A stretch of DNA of 64,000 bases. Source: Streptosporangium saharense. Its GTDB lineage: Bacteria > Actinomycetota > Actinomycetes > Streptosporangiales > Streptosporangiaceae. Positions 35,228 through 42,674 of the stretch are shown here, in pieces. Location of the stretch: positions 1-64,000 of the forward strand of contig NZ_JACHJP010000006.1 of the NCBI RefSeq assembly GCF_014203715.1. Direction: 5' to 3'. Position 1 is the stretch's first letter. Each line of letters opens with the position of its first letter. Both the position numbers and the translations under genes were made by a program. Below the pieces are notes generated by a model. The model saw nothing but the letters and a program-made list of their open reading frames with translations, was not told the DNA's origin and did no database searches.

Positions 35228-36160
35228 ATGACCGTTCGCGCCGTCGTCACCGACCCCGAGGCACGCGCCGCACTGCGGATCGCCGAGGTCGCCGACCCCG
35301 AACCACGTCCCGGCCAGGTCCTCATCGACGTGCGGCACATCTCGCTCAACCGGGGCGAGGTGGTCTTCGCCGCGAGCCTCCCCCCGGGAACCGTGGCCGG
35401 CTACGACGCCTCGGGCGTCGTGGCGCGCGCCGCCGCCGACGGCAGCGGGCCCGCGGAGGGCACCCGCGTCGTCGCCTTCGGGCCCGGCGCCTGGGCGCGG
35501 CGCGTCGCGGTGGACACCGACGCGGTAGCCGAGGTGCCGGAGACCGTCGACCTGGCCCACGCCGCGGCGCTGCCGATGGCGGGCGTCACCGCGCTGCGGA
35601 CCCTGCGCACCCGCCCGATCCTGGGCCGCAGGGTCCTGGTCACCGGGGCGGCCGGAGGGGTCGGCCGGTTCGCGGTGCAACTGGCCGCGCTCGGCGGGGC
35701 CCACGTCGTGGCCTCCGTCGGCTCCGCGGCACGCGGGGCGGGACTGACCGAACTGGGCGCCCGCGAGGTGGTCGTCGGCCTCGACGGGATCGACGAACCC
35801 TTCGACCTCATCCTGGACAACGTCGGCGGGCCGCAACTGGTCGCCGCCTGGCCGCTGCTGGCCCCCGGAGGAGACCTCCAGAGCATCGGCTGGGCCTCGG
35901 GAGAGCCCGCCGTGTTCACGCCGGGCTCACTCTTCTCCCTCGGCCGGTCGAAGACGATCAGCACGTTCGGCGACGCCACCGGCTTCGGCCCCGACCTGGC
36001 GACCCTGCTCGGCCTGGTCGCCGAGGGCAGGCTCCGCACCGAGATCGGTCTGCGCGACACCTGGGAACACCTCGCGGAGGCGGCCGAGGCGCTGCTCGGC
36101 CGCCAGGTCGCGGGCAAGGCCGTACTGGACGTCGGGCCCGTGGGTCAGAGCGGCGCGTAG
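35228..36160 (+). CDS. Zinc-independent medium-chain dehydrogenase/quinone oxidoreductase
   Basis: A 310-residue NADPH-dependent MDR-family enzyme, starting at the ATG at 35228 behind GGAGGG. The N-terminal GroES-like domain has SLNRGEVVFAASLPPGTVAG. The Rossmann fold has VLVTGAAGGVGRFAVQLAAL. Zinc-binding Cys residues are absent, as expected for quinone oxidoreductases and enoyl reductases. It is probably repressed by the divergent TetR and induced by a reactive small molecule. Its last 16 bases overlap the convergent glyoxalase-like gene. Confidence 0.88.
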   Translation: MTVRAVVTDPEARAALRIAEVADPEPRPGQVLIDVRHISLNRGEVVFAASLPPGTVAGYDASGVVARAAADGSGPAEGTRVVAFGPGAWARRVAVDTDAVAEVPETVDLAHAAALPMAGVTALRTLRTRPILGRRVLVTGAAGGVGRFAVQLAALGGAHVVASVGSAARGAGLTELGAREVVVGLDGIDEPFDLILDNVGGPQLVAAWPLLAPGGDLQSIGWASGEPAVFTPGSLFSLGRSKTISTFGDATGFGPDLATLLGLVAEGRLRTEIGLRDTWEHLAEAAEALLGRQVAGKAVLDVGPVGQSGA

Positions 36161-36519
36161 AGGACCAGGGCGTTGCCCGAGGGGTCACGGAGCACGGCCC
36201 TGACCTCGTGCGGCCCCGCCTCGGGCCCGTGGACCAGCTCGGCGCCCGCCCCGGTCAGCTCCTGTACGGCCAGCGCCACGTCCTCGACCCGGTAGGACGG
36301 CGCCGTGACGCCGCCCGCGACCTGCTCGGCCGGACCCACCAGCGCGACCGTGACGCCGCCCCCGTCGAGGGCGGCGAACCTGTCGCCGTCACGGAAACGC
36401 ACCGCGAGGCCGAGCGCCCCCGAGTAGAAGGCGATGGCCCCGTCCATGTCCTCGACGGGGACCAGCACGTTGCCGAGCCTGCTCACACGGCCTCCAGGGG
36501 ACTCCAGGGGAGAGGTCAT
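36145..36519 (-). CDS. VOC-family (glyoxalase-fold) protein
   Basis: A 124-residue vicinal-oxygen-chelate protein with the beta-alpha-beta-beta-beta pattern: VLVPVEDMDGAIAFYSGALG at the start and LRDPSGNALVLYAPL at the end, where metal ligands usually lie. Its ATG at 36519 overlaps the stop of the kinase gene (ATGA), so it is translationally coupled to the kinase. Its 3' end overlaps the convergent oxidoreductase gene by 16 bases. The substrate is unknown. Confidence 0.82.
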   Translation of the reverse strand: MTSPLESPGGRVSRLGNVLVPVEDMDGAIAFYSGALGLAVRFRDGDRFAALDGGGVTVALVGPAEQVAGGVTAPSYRVEDVALAVQELTGAGAELVHGPEAGPHEVRAVLRDPSGNALVLYAPL

Positions 36520-38768
36520 CCCGGCTCACCGGGAACGGAGGGGATTTCCGAGGGGTCGTCCGAGGGACCCGGATCCTGCTCGCAGGGCGGCAGGGTGACC
36601 CGGGCCTGGCTTGAGCGGCTCCCACCCGCGGGAACCGTGGTGATCGTCACGGTCCTGTTGGCGTACTGCCCGCACTCGGGCAGCGCGGCGAACTCCCCGG
36701 CCACCGTGCGCGAGTAGGCGGTACGGCCGGACAGCTCGACCGTCCGGGCACTGCTGGTCGTCCCGCCGTCGGAGCCGGGGACCTGCTGGGTGAAGGCCAG
36801 CCGTACGGACACCGGGGAGGTGTCGGAGGTCCGCACCCTGAAGGCGACCGAGGTGCCGTCGAAGGAGGTGATCGTGACGGCCGGGGGCGCGCACTCCTCA
36901 CCCTCGACGACCGCCTGCGCGTGCTGGGTGCCGTTGGCCGCGGGACGGTCGGTGGTCACCGTCACCCCGAGCGTGGCCTGCCCGCCGCACGGCACCTCGA
37001 CCGGGGGCGCGGGCAGCTCGACCGTGTAGCCGGTCTCGCCGGACAGCGTCCTGGTCACGGTGTCCAGCGTCTCGCCGTCCTCACCGGTGAAGGAGGCGGT
37101 GAGCCGTACCCTGCCGGGACCGCCGGTGCGGACCTTGACGGTGGCCATCCTGCCGTCCCAGGAGGTGATCTCCGCGCCGCGCACCTCGGGGGCCGGGCAC
37201 GGGGCACCCTTGACCTCGACCGTGCGGCTCAGCTCACCCCCGGAGAAACGGGGCGAGGTCGAGGCCGTGACCCTGCGGTAGAGGGTCTTCTCGCAGGCGG
37301 GGGCGGTGAAGGCGTAGGGGACGGGCTGGGAGTAGACGTCGCCCCCGCTGAGCGTGTAGTCGCGGGTGGCGACCTTCTTCAGGTGAGCGCGGTCCTCGCC
37401 CTCGGCGAAGGCGACGGTCAGCGCGACGGGCGCCGGGGAAAGGGCGCGCAGGCTGACCGTGGCCCCGCCCGCGTCGAACCGGGTGATCGCGAGGTCACCG
37501 ACCCCGGGCTTCGGAGGGGGCTTGGGGGGCGCGCTCGTGGGCTTGGGGGAGGGCGTGGACGGGGCGGGGGTGCGCGGGGCCGTGTGGCCGGAGCCGGTGT
37601 TCCCCGAGGTGGCCGAGGTCCGCTCGGTGTCGGTGCGCGAGCGCTCGGGAGGAGGCAGGACCGGCTCGGGCGGGGGAGAGCCGCCGTGGCCGGGCGTCTT
37701 CGCCGCCTCGGGAGTCCGCGCGGGAGGGGTGAAGATCGAGTTCGCGGAGAGCCTGTCGGCCGACTGTCCGGCCGCGACCAGCCCGACGGTGACCGCGACC
37801 GTGATCACGACGACCCCCGCGAGCAGCCGGGGACCGAGGCGGGGACGGCGCCTGCCGCCCCGGTGGCCGAGCACGGTGCTCGCCAGCGAGGTGCTCGCCT
37901 TCGGCGTCGGCCTGGCCAGCGGGAACGACAGCGCCAGCAGGGTGGCGAGCTCGGCCAGATGCCGCCGCCCCCGCTGCTCCCACTCGGGGCCGTACGCGGC
38001 GAGCGCCGCCGCCTCCAGTTCGAGGACGAACGCCTCGGCCGTCGCGGGCCGGTCGGCCGGGTTCTTCGCCATGCCCCGCGCGACCAGGCCCCGCACCGAA
38101 CTCGGCACGGCCTCGATCGGGACCGGTGCGTGCCGGTGCTGGTGCATCAGCGCGGCCCCGTGGTCGGCCCGGTACGGCCTGCGCCCGGTGAGGCACTCGA
38201 AGAGCACGCAGGTGGCCGCGTAGACGTCGCTCGCCGGGGTGGCCGGAGATCCGGCCCACTGCTCGGGGGCCATGTAGGGCGGCGTGCCCTGCGGCGCGTC
38301 CACGTGCCCGCTGCGGGCGGCGATGCCGAAGTCCGTCAGCTTGCTGGCGCCGTCGGCCTGGATGAGCACGTTCTCCGGCTTGTAGTCGCGGTGCACGATC
38401 CCCGAGGAGTGCGCGAACGCCAGGCCGAGCAGCGAGCCCTTGAGCACGACGAGCGCCGCCTCGGGACTGGTCGTGCCGTGCTCGGCCAGAATCCTCCTGA
38501 GCGAGACGCCGTCGACCAGCTCCATGACGATCGCGGCGTCACGGGTGTCCTCGTAGTACTCGTAGAACTGGACCACGTTCTGGTCGTACAGCTCGACCAT
38601 GACGCGCGCCTCCTCACGGAAGCGCGCCAGGAACCCGTGGTCGCTCCGCAGGGCCGCGTTCAGATACTTGATCGCCACGTAGGCGCCGGTCGCGGTGTAG
38701 GTGGCCAGGACCACCCGGCCGCCACCTCCCGCGCCGAGCTCTCGAACCTCGTGGTATCCCGGAACCAA
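36516..38768 (-). CDS. Receptor-type Ser/Thr protein kinase with three extracellular Cys-paired modules
   Basis: A 750-residue PknB-type kinase. The only fitting start is the TTG at 38768, with AGGGGGA at a good distance. The cytoplasmic kinase domain (about 1-265) has the Gly loop GAGGGGRVVLA, AIKYLN, HRDYKPEN with catalytic Asp128, and DFG and APE motifs. A membrane helix is at about 311-331. A Pro/Ser/Thr-rich stalk follows, then three related modules of about 95 residues (each starting near ITRFDA, ITSWDG or ITSFDG and ending in PC or EC). These replace the usual PASTA repeats. The glyoxalase-like gene is coupled downstream. Confidence 0.9.
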   Translation of the reverse strand: MVPGYHEVRELGAGGGGRVVLATYTATGAYVAIKYLNAALRSDHGFLARFREEARVMVELYDQNVVQFYEYYEDTRDAAIVMELVDGVSLRRILAEHGTTSPEAALVVLKGSLLGLAFAHSSGIVHRDYKPENVLIQADGASKLTDFGIAARSGHVDAPQGTPPYMAPEQWAGSPATPASDVYAATCVLFECLTGRRPYRADHGAALMHQHRHAPVPIEAVPSSVRGLVARGMAKNPADRPATAEAFVLELEAAALAAYGPEWEQRGRRHLAELATLLALSFPLARPTPKASTSLASTVLGHRGGRRRPRLGPRLLAGVVVITVAVTVGLVAAGQSADRLSANSIFTPPARTPEAAKTPGHGGSPPPEPVLPPPERSRTDTERTSATSGNTGSGHTAPRTPAPSTPSPKPTSAPPKPPPKPGVGDLAITRFDAGGATVSLRALSPAPVALTVAFAEGEDRAHLKKVATRDYTLSGGDVYSQPVPYAFTAPACEKTLYRRVTASTSPRFSGGELSRTVEVKGAPCPAPEVRGAEITSWDGRMATVKVRTGGPGRVRLTASFTGEDGETLDTVTRTLSGETGYTVELPAPPVEVPCGGQATLGVTVTTDRPAANGTQHAQAVVEGEECAPPAVTITSFDGTSVAFRVRTSDTSPVSVRLAFTQQVPGSDGGTTSSARTVELSGRTAYSRTVAGEFAALPECGQYANRTVTITTVPAGGSRSSQARVTLPPCEQDPGPSDDPSEIPSVPGEPG

Positions 38769-38859
38769 TGGAGTCCCCCTCCGAGCGCCGTCGCTTGTTC
38801 GACGGTCTCACCCCCGCCGTCGGTTGTCACGGTTCGCGAATTTCGTAAGGAAATCGCTA

Positions 38860-40023
38860 TCAGGGAGACGCGTCCAGGGAGGCGTAGACGGCCTCGGCGA
38901 GACGCAGGGCCCGGGGGCTGTCCGCGATCGCGTCGGTCATCCTGTTCATCGTGTACGCCATGCCCAGACCGTGCTCCACGTCGCCGAGCCCGAGGAAGCC
39001 CCCGAGACCCGTGTGGCCGAAGGCCGTCAACGACCCCTGCCCGGGAACCGGGAAGGCCCGCGCGGGCCGCATGTAGCCGAGACCGAAGGAACTGTCCACG
39101 AGCAGCACCCGGTCGGGACCGGACACCCTCGCCCTGACGGCGTCCGCCAGGGTCTCGGGACGCAGGATGCGCCCGGCGACCAGATGACGGTAGAACCCGG
39201 CCAGACCGAGGGCCGTGGCCACGACCCCGATCGCGGGCCAGCCCGCGCGCAGGATGACCGGGTGGTTGGCGCCGCCGGGAAGTTTGGTGACCTGCGGGTT
39301 GCCCAGGGCGCGGCGGGTCAGGCTCTCACCGTCCAGCATGGCCGCGCCGAGCGCGTCCTCCGGGGCCGGCGCCGAGGCTCCCACGCGCAGCCCCCCGGAC
39401 AGGCGGGCCGCCCGCGCCGCCACGTCGTCGGGCGCGCCGAGCCAGAGTTCGAGGCCGAGCGGATCGGCGATCTCGGCGGCCACGAACTCACCCGCCCGCT
39501 TCCCCGAGACCCTGCGGATCACCTCGCCCAGCAGGAAGCCGTAGGTCAGCGCGTGGTAGCCGTGCGCTGTCCCCGGCTCCCACAGCGGCGTCTGCCCGGC
39601 GAGCCGGTCGGCGACGGCCTCCTGGTCCTCGAACTCCTCGACCGGCACCGGCTCCTCGACCACGGGCAGGCCCGCCTGGTGGGTGAGCAGGTGCTCGACG
39701 GTGATGCGCTCCTTGCCCGCGCGGGCGAACTCGGGCCACACCTCGGCGACCGGGGCGGTGACGTCGAGCAGCCCGCGCTCGGCCAGCAGCAGCACCGCCG
39801 TCGCCGTCACCGCCTTGGTGCAGGAGTAGACCAGCGCGGGGGTGCCGCGCTCCCAGGGACGCTCGTCACGACGGTCGGCGACACCGCCCCACAGGTCCAC
39901 GACCGGTTTGTCGTCGAGGAAGACGGAGAAGGCGGCCCCGAGCTCCCCGTCACCGGCGAAGTTCTGGCGGAACACCTCGCGCACCCGCGAGAAACGAGGA
40001 TGACACCACCCGTGAACCGCCAT
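38860..40023 (-). CDS. Serine beta-lactamase-like esterase/peptidase (class C fold)
   Basis: A 387-residue cytoplasmic-looking hydrolase. It has the S-x-x-K nucleophile motif SCTKAVTATA, HGYHALTYGFLLGEVI containing the Tyr motif, and FGHTGLGG in place of KTG. This places it with EstB-type esterases and D-aminopeptidase-like enzymes rather than true beta-lactamases. There is no signal peptide. The ATG at 40023 is preceded by AGGAGTGG. It is monocistronic. Confidence 0.86.
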   Translation of the reverse strand: MAVHGWCHPRFSRVREVFRQNFAGDGELGAAFSVFLDDKPVVDLWGGVADRRDERPWERGTPALVYSCTKAVTATAVLLLAERGLLDVTAPVAEVWPEFARAGKERITVEHLLTHQAGLPVVEEPVPVEEFEDQEAVADRLAGQTPLWEPGTAHGYHALTYGFLLGEVIRRVSGKRAGEFVAAEIADPLGLELWLGAPDDVAARAARLSGGLRVGASAPAPEDALGAAMLDGESLTRRALGNPQVTKLPGGANHPVILRAGWPAIGVVATALGLAGFYRHLVAGRILRPETLADAVRARVSGPDRVLLVDSSFGLGYMRPARAFPVPGQGSLTAFGHTGLGGFLGLGDVEHGLGMAYTMNRMTDAIADSPRALRLAEAVYASLDASP

Positions 40024-40067
40024 CGTCCACTCCTGTGTGAAAAACGCATGTGAGCGCGGAAAACCCG

Positions 40068-40094
40068 CCGGGCGTCGAGCCTAACAACGCCCGG
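40068..40094 (-). terminator. Terminator of the BluB-GntR gene
   Basis: CCGGGCGT (40068-40075) and ACGCCCGG (40087-40094) form a perfect 8-bp stem with an 11-base loop, 18 bases past the stop codon on the minus strand. Confidence 0.7.
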
Positions 40095-40111
40095 GAGCCA
40101 CGCGAACACTC

Positions 40112-41071
40112 TCAGCCCCCGCCGGTCTCCTCCGCACGGGACGACACGTAGACGTTCCCGTCCCGCCCGGTGTAGACGAGTCCCTCGTCCGACAGGACCT
40201 GGACCGCGCGCCGTACGTCGTCGGGATCGAGACCGTGGTCCCGCCGGAGGCTCTCCTCGGAGGGGAGCGGGCTGTCGAGCTGGATCTCACCGCTCGTTAT
40301 CCGCTCGCGGAGGACGTCCGCGAGCCGCAGGTGGGCGGGGACGGGGTCACCAGAGTCGGCCATGTGTCCTGGATGCCCGCCGTACGGCCCGGCGCCCCGG
40401 GTGTGCCGTAACAAGGACGACGGTTGACGGACGTTTTGTTCGCGCCAGCCGTCCTCGTGAACGAGGTCGGTCAGGGGGACACGGCCGCGCCACCCCTTGC
40501 GTTCGAGGTCGGGCACGCGGTGGCGGTGCGTCACCGGCCCCAGGCAGAGCCAGGCGACCGGCCGGATCCCCTCGGGGATGCCGAGCAGACCGGCGACGAA
40601 CTCCTCACGGTAGAAGGACACCCAGCCGACCCCCAGATCCTCCGCGGTGGCCGCGAGCCACAGGTTCTGGATCGCCAGGCAGACCGAGTAGAGCCCGGCG
40701 TCGGCGATGGAGTGACGGCCGAGGACGGCGGGAGCCCCACGCCCCGGGTCGTAGGTGACGACGACCGACAGCGTGGACTCCCGCACCCCGTCCACCTTGA
40801 TCGTGGCGAACGTCGCGGCCCGCTCGGCGTCGAGGGTGGCCGCGAAGACCTCACGCTCCCGCAGGACGTGCTCGGCGAACGCCTCACGGACTCCTTGGTC
40901 ACGGACCACCACGAAGTCCCAGGGCTGGGAGAGGCCCACGCTGGGCGCGGCGTGCGCGGCACCGAGGATCCGCATCAGGACCTCCTCGGCCACGGCCTCC
41001 CCGGTGAACTCGGCGCGCACGTCCCGCCGTTCGAAGATCACGTCATAGAACTCAGGCATGATCGCCAGCAT
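40112..41071 (-). CDS. BluB-like nitroreductase-fold protein fused to a GntR winged helix
   Basis: A continuous 319-residue reading frame from the ATG at 41071 (an ATG at 41059 is possible). Residues about 5-215 match BluB, the oxygen-dependent flavin-destroying enzyme that makes 5,6-dimethylbenzimidazole for cobalamin: VIFERRDVRAEFTGEAV, AAPSVGLSQPWDFVVVRD and AIQNLWLAATAEDLGVGWVS. A linker of about 35 residues, low in family resemblance, leads to a GntR-type helix-turn-helix (RLADVLRERITSGEIQLDSP and PSEESLRRDHGLDPDDVRRA). An internal ATG at 40363 behind AGGA could also make the 83-residue regulator alone. There is no stop codon between the parts. Confidence 0.8.
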   Translation of the reverse strand: MLAIMPEFYDVIFERRDVRAEFTGEAVAEEVLMRILGAAHAAPSVGLSQPWDFVVVRDQGVREAFAEHVLREREVFAATLDAERAATFATIKVDGVRESTLSVVVTYDPGRGAPAVLGRHSIADAGLYSVCLAIQNLWLAATAEDLGVGWVSFYREEFVAGLLGIPEGIRPVAWLCLGPVTHRHRVPDLERKGWRGRVPLTDLVHEDGWREQNVRQPSSLLRHTRGAGPYGGHPGHMADSGDPVPAHLRLADVLRERITSGEIQLDSPLPSEESLRRDHGLDPDDVRRAVQVLSDEGLVYTGRDGNVYVSSRAEETGGG

Positions 41072-41078
41072 GCCGGTA

Positions 41079-41148
41079 CGCCCGCCGTACCCCTCACCCC
41101 GCCCGCGGCCCCCGGTCCTCGCGGACGGGAGAAGGGGTACGGCGGGCG
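41079..41148. repeat. 16-bp perfect inverted repeat upstream of the BluB-GntR gene
   Basis: CGCCCGCCGTACCCCT (41079-41094) and AGGGGTACGGCGGGCG (41133-41148) are exact reverse complements with a 38-base loop. The repeat lies in the leader of the BluB-GntR transcript, starting eight bases before the ATG, so it may control translation. No cobalamin riboswitch consensus is seen. Confidence 0.75.
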
Positions 41149-41248
41149 CGCCCCCGGCGCCGGAAGGAGAAGGCGTGAGCAGGCAGGAAACAGGCCGGAC
41201 CGCGTCCTGGCCGGGGGCGACACCACCGAGGCCAGCCTGCCGGGCCGC

Positions 41249-41266
41249 CCTGCACGTTTCCTGCAC
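41249..41266. repeat. Short direct repeat
   Basis: CCTGCAC-GTTT-CCTGCAC: two copies of a heptamer 11 bases apart, about one helical turn, in the space between the SARP gene stop and the BluB-GntR gene. It could be a regulator site of the OmpR/SARP type, which bind heptamer direct repeats at 11-bp phasing. Confidence 0.5.
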
Positions 41267-41305
41267 TTCCGCGCCGCGGACGGCGAGAAGGGATGAAGGC
41301 CCAGG

Positions 41306-42610
41306 TCAGCGGACCACCGTGACGTCGAAGAAGATGCCGCTGAGATGCGGCATGAAGTGGTTGCCGTCCGCATCCACCATTTTCCAGTACACCTTGCACC
41401 GCGTCGGCTCCATGGGGGCCCGCACCTCGACGCTCACCAGCGCCGATCCGCCGGGGTCCGTGTCGGGGACGCGCACGCTCCTGTGCTCGGTCTGGCACAG
41501 GTCCTCGCCGTCCCACGGCCACTGGCGGTAGAGGTAGCGGTCGCGCCACGGGACCGTGCCGACGTTGTCGAGCTGCCAGGTCTTGACGAACGTCTCGCCG
41601 GCCCGGACCGTGCTGCCGTCGGGGTAGGTCACGTCCCTGGCGAGCCGCGACCGGTCACCGGGGATGGGCCGGACGAGATGGGCCTCGGGGGGCATCCGGT
41701 CCTGACGCGGGAGCCACAGCCACAGACCCGCCCCGAGGAGCAGGCAGACGGCCACGGCGGCGACAGCCGTACGGCGTGCGCGGTTTCCGAACCGAGCTCT
41801 CCCGGGAGCCGTTTCCACCGGAGTCGGCGTCTCCCCGGCCTTCTGGAGGACGGCCCGCTCTGGGGTGTCGGGTTCCGAGGTCAGGATCTCCCGGTGCAGC
41901 TCGCGCAGCTCGGGGCCCGGGTCGGTGCCCAGCTCGTCGCGGAGGGTTCTGCGCAGCCGTTCGTAGCGCGTGAGCGCCTCCGCGGAGCGTCCGCTCGCGT
42001 GCAGGGCGCGCATCAGCCGAAGGTGCAGCGGTTCGCGCAGGGGAGTGCGGTCCGCCAGCTCGGTCAGCTCGGCGACCAGGGTCGGGGGGACGTCCCCGGC
42101 GGAGAGCGTCAGGTCGGCGTAGGTCTCCAGGGCGGACAGCCGAAGCTCCTGCGCGTGCGCCACCCGTTCGAGGACGCACGGTGTCTGCGGGACGTCGCAG
42201 AACGGCTCCCCGCGCCACAGGGCGAGCCCCTCCCGCAGGATCTTCGCCGCCGCCCGGGGATCCTTCTCCTCCTCGGCAAGGGACAGCGCCCGCCGCAGGC
42301 GCGCCAGGTCGGTCCCCGCCTCGCCGAGGCTCAGCTCGTAGCCGCCCGGCCTGCTCAGGAGCGTGGGATCCATGGAATCGGTGAGGGAGCGCAGCAGGGT
42401 ACGCAGCCGGGAGGCCCGCACCTGGACCGCGTTGGCCGGGTCGGCGGGCAGCTTGTCGGGCCACAGCGCGTCGGCGAGATGCTCGGTCGAGACCACCTCG
42501 CCGGGGTGGGCGAGCAGCTCACCGAGGAAGGCGCGGTCCTTCGCCGCGGTCGGGGCGGTGGACCGCCCCCGGTGAGTGATCGTCAAAGCTCCCAGCACGA
42601 GAAAATCCAC
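41306..42610 (-). CDS. Membrane-spanning SARP/BTAD regulator with an extracellular NBR1-like domain
   Basis: A 434-residue protein from the GTG at 42610. The N-terminal OmpR-type winged helix (about 1-95) is MDFLVLGALTI to LRTLLRSL, followed by a BTAD domain (about 100-245) as in SARP antibiotic regulators. Unusually, a membrane helix lies at about 280-300 (AVAAVAVCLLLGAGLWLWL). After it comes an outside domain of about 110 residues with FVKTWQLDNVGTVPW, RQWPWDG and CKVYWKMVDADGN, matching the four-tryptophan NBR1 (FW) fold. This makes it a ToxR-like one-protein signal transducer. It is divergent from a peptidase gene at 42675. Confidence 0.84.
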   Translation of the reverse strand: MDFLVLGALTITHRGRSTAPTAAKDRAFLGELLAHPGEVVSTEHLADALWPDKLPADPANAVQVRASRLRTLLRSLTDSMDPTLLSRPGGYELSLGEAGTDLARLRRALSLAEEEKDPRAAAKILREGLALWRGEPFCDVPQTPCVLERVAHAQELRLSALETYADLTLSAGDVPPTLVAELTELADRTPLREPLHLRLMRALHASGRSAEALTRYERLRRTLRDELGTDPGPELRELHREILTSEPDTPERAVLQKAGETPTPVETAPGRARFGNRARRTAVAAVAVCLLLGAGLWLWLPRQDRMPPEAHLVRPIPGDRSRLARDVTYPDGSTVRAGETFVKTWQLDNVGTVPWRDRYLYRQWPWDGEDLCQTEHRSVRVPDTDPGGSALVSVEVRAPMEPTRCKVYWKMVDADGNHFMPHLSGIFFDVTVVR

Positions 42611-42616
42611 GCGGGG

Positions 42617-42622
42617 AGTATG
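42617..42622 (-). promoter_or_regulatory. -10 element for leaderless SARP mRNA
   Basis: On the minus strand CATACT is followed by six bases and the GTG at 42610. No ribosome-binding site is present. Confidence 0.45.
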
Positions 42623-42662
42623 GCAGCTTTCGTCCGGTATCCGGGCCGCCTTCGCCGTCCCC

Positions 42663-42668
42663 TAGGTT
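42663..42668 (+). promoter_or_regulatory. -10 element for leaderless peptidase mRNA
   Basis: TAGGTT is followed by six bases and the GTG at 42675. The bases GCAGGG directly before the GTG are too close to serve as a normal ribosome-binding site. Confidence 0.5.
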
Positions 42669-42674
42669 GCAGGG

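Noticed and set aside
36921-39137. 738-codon plus-strand open frame
   Set aside because: Antisense shadow of the Ser/Thr kinase gene, rich in Gly and Arg, with no start signal or recognisable domain.
38860-40023. True class C beta-lactamase (resistance gene)
   Set aside because: It has no signal peptide and has HTG in place of KTG, so it fits EstB-like esterases and D-aminopeptidase-like enzymes better.
41072-41305. Cobalamin riboswitch upstream of the BluB-like gene
   Set aside because: No GCCACTG box or other core of the B12 aptamer is present on either strand; only a long simple hairpin.
41306-42610. Antibiotic gene cluster implied by a SARP gene
   Set aside because: No polyketide, peptide synthetase, terpene or RiPP genes lie nearby, and the SARP has a membrane anchor unlike cluster activators.
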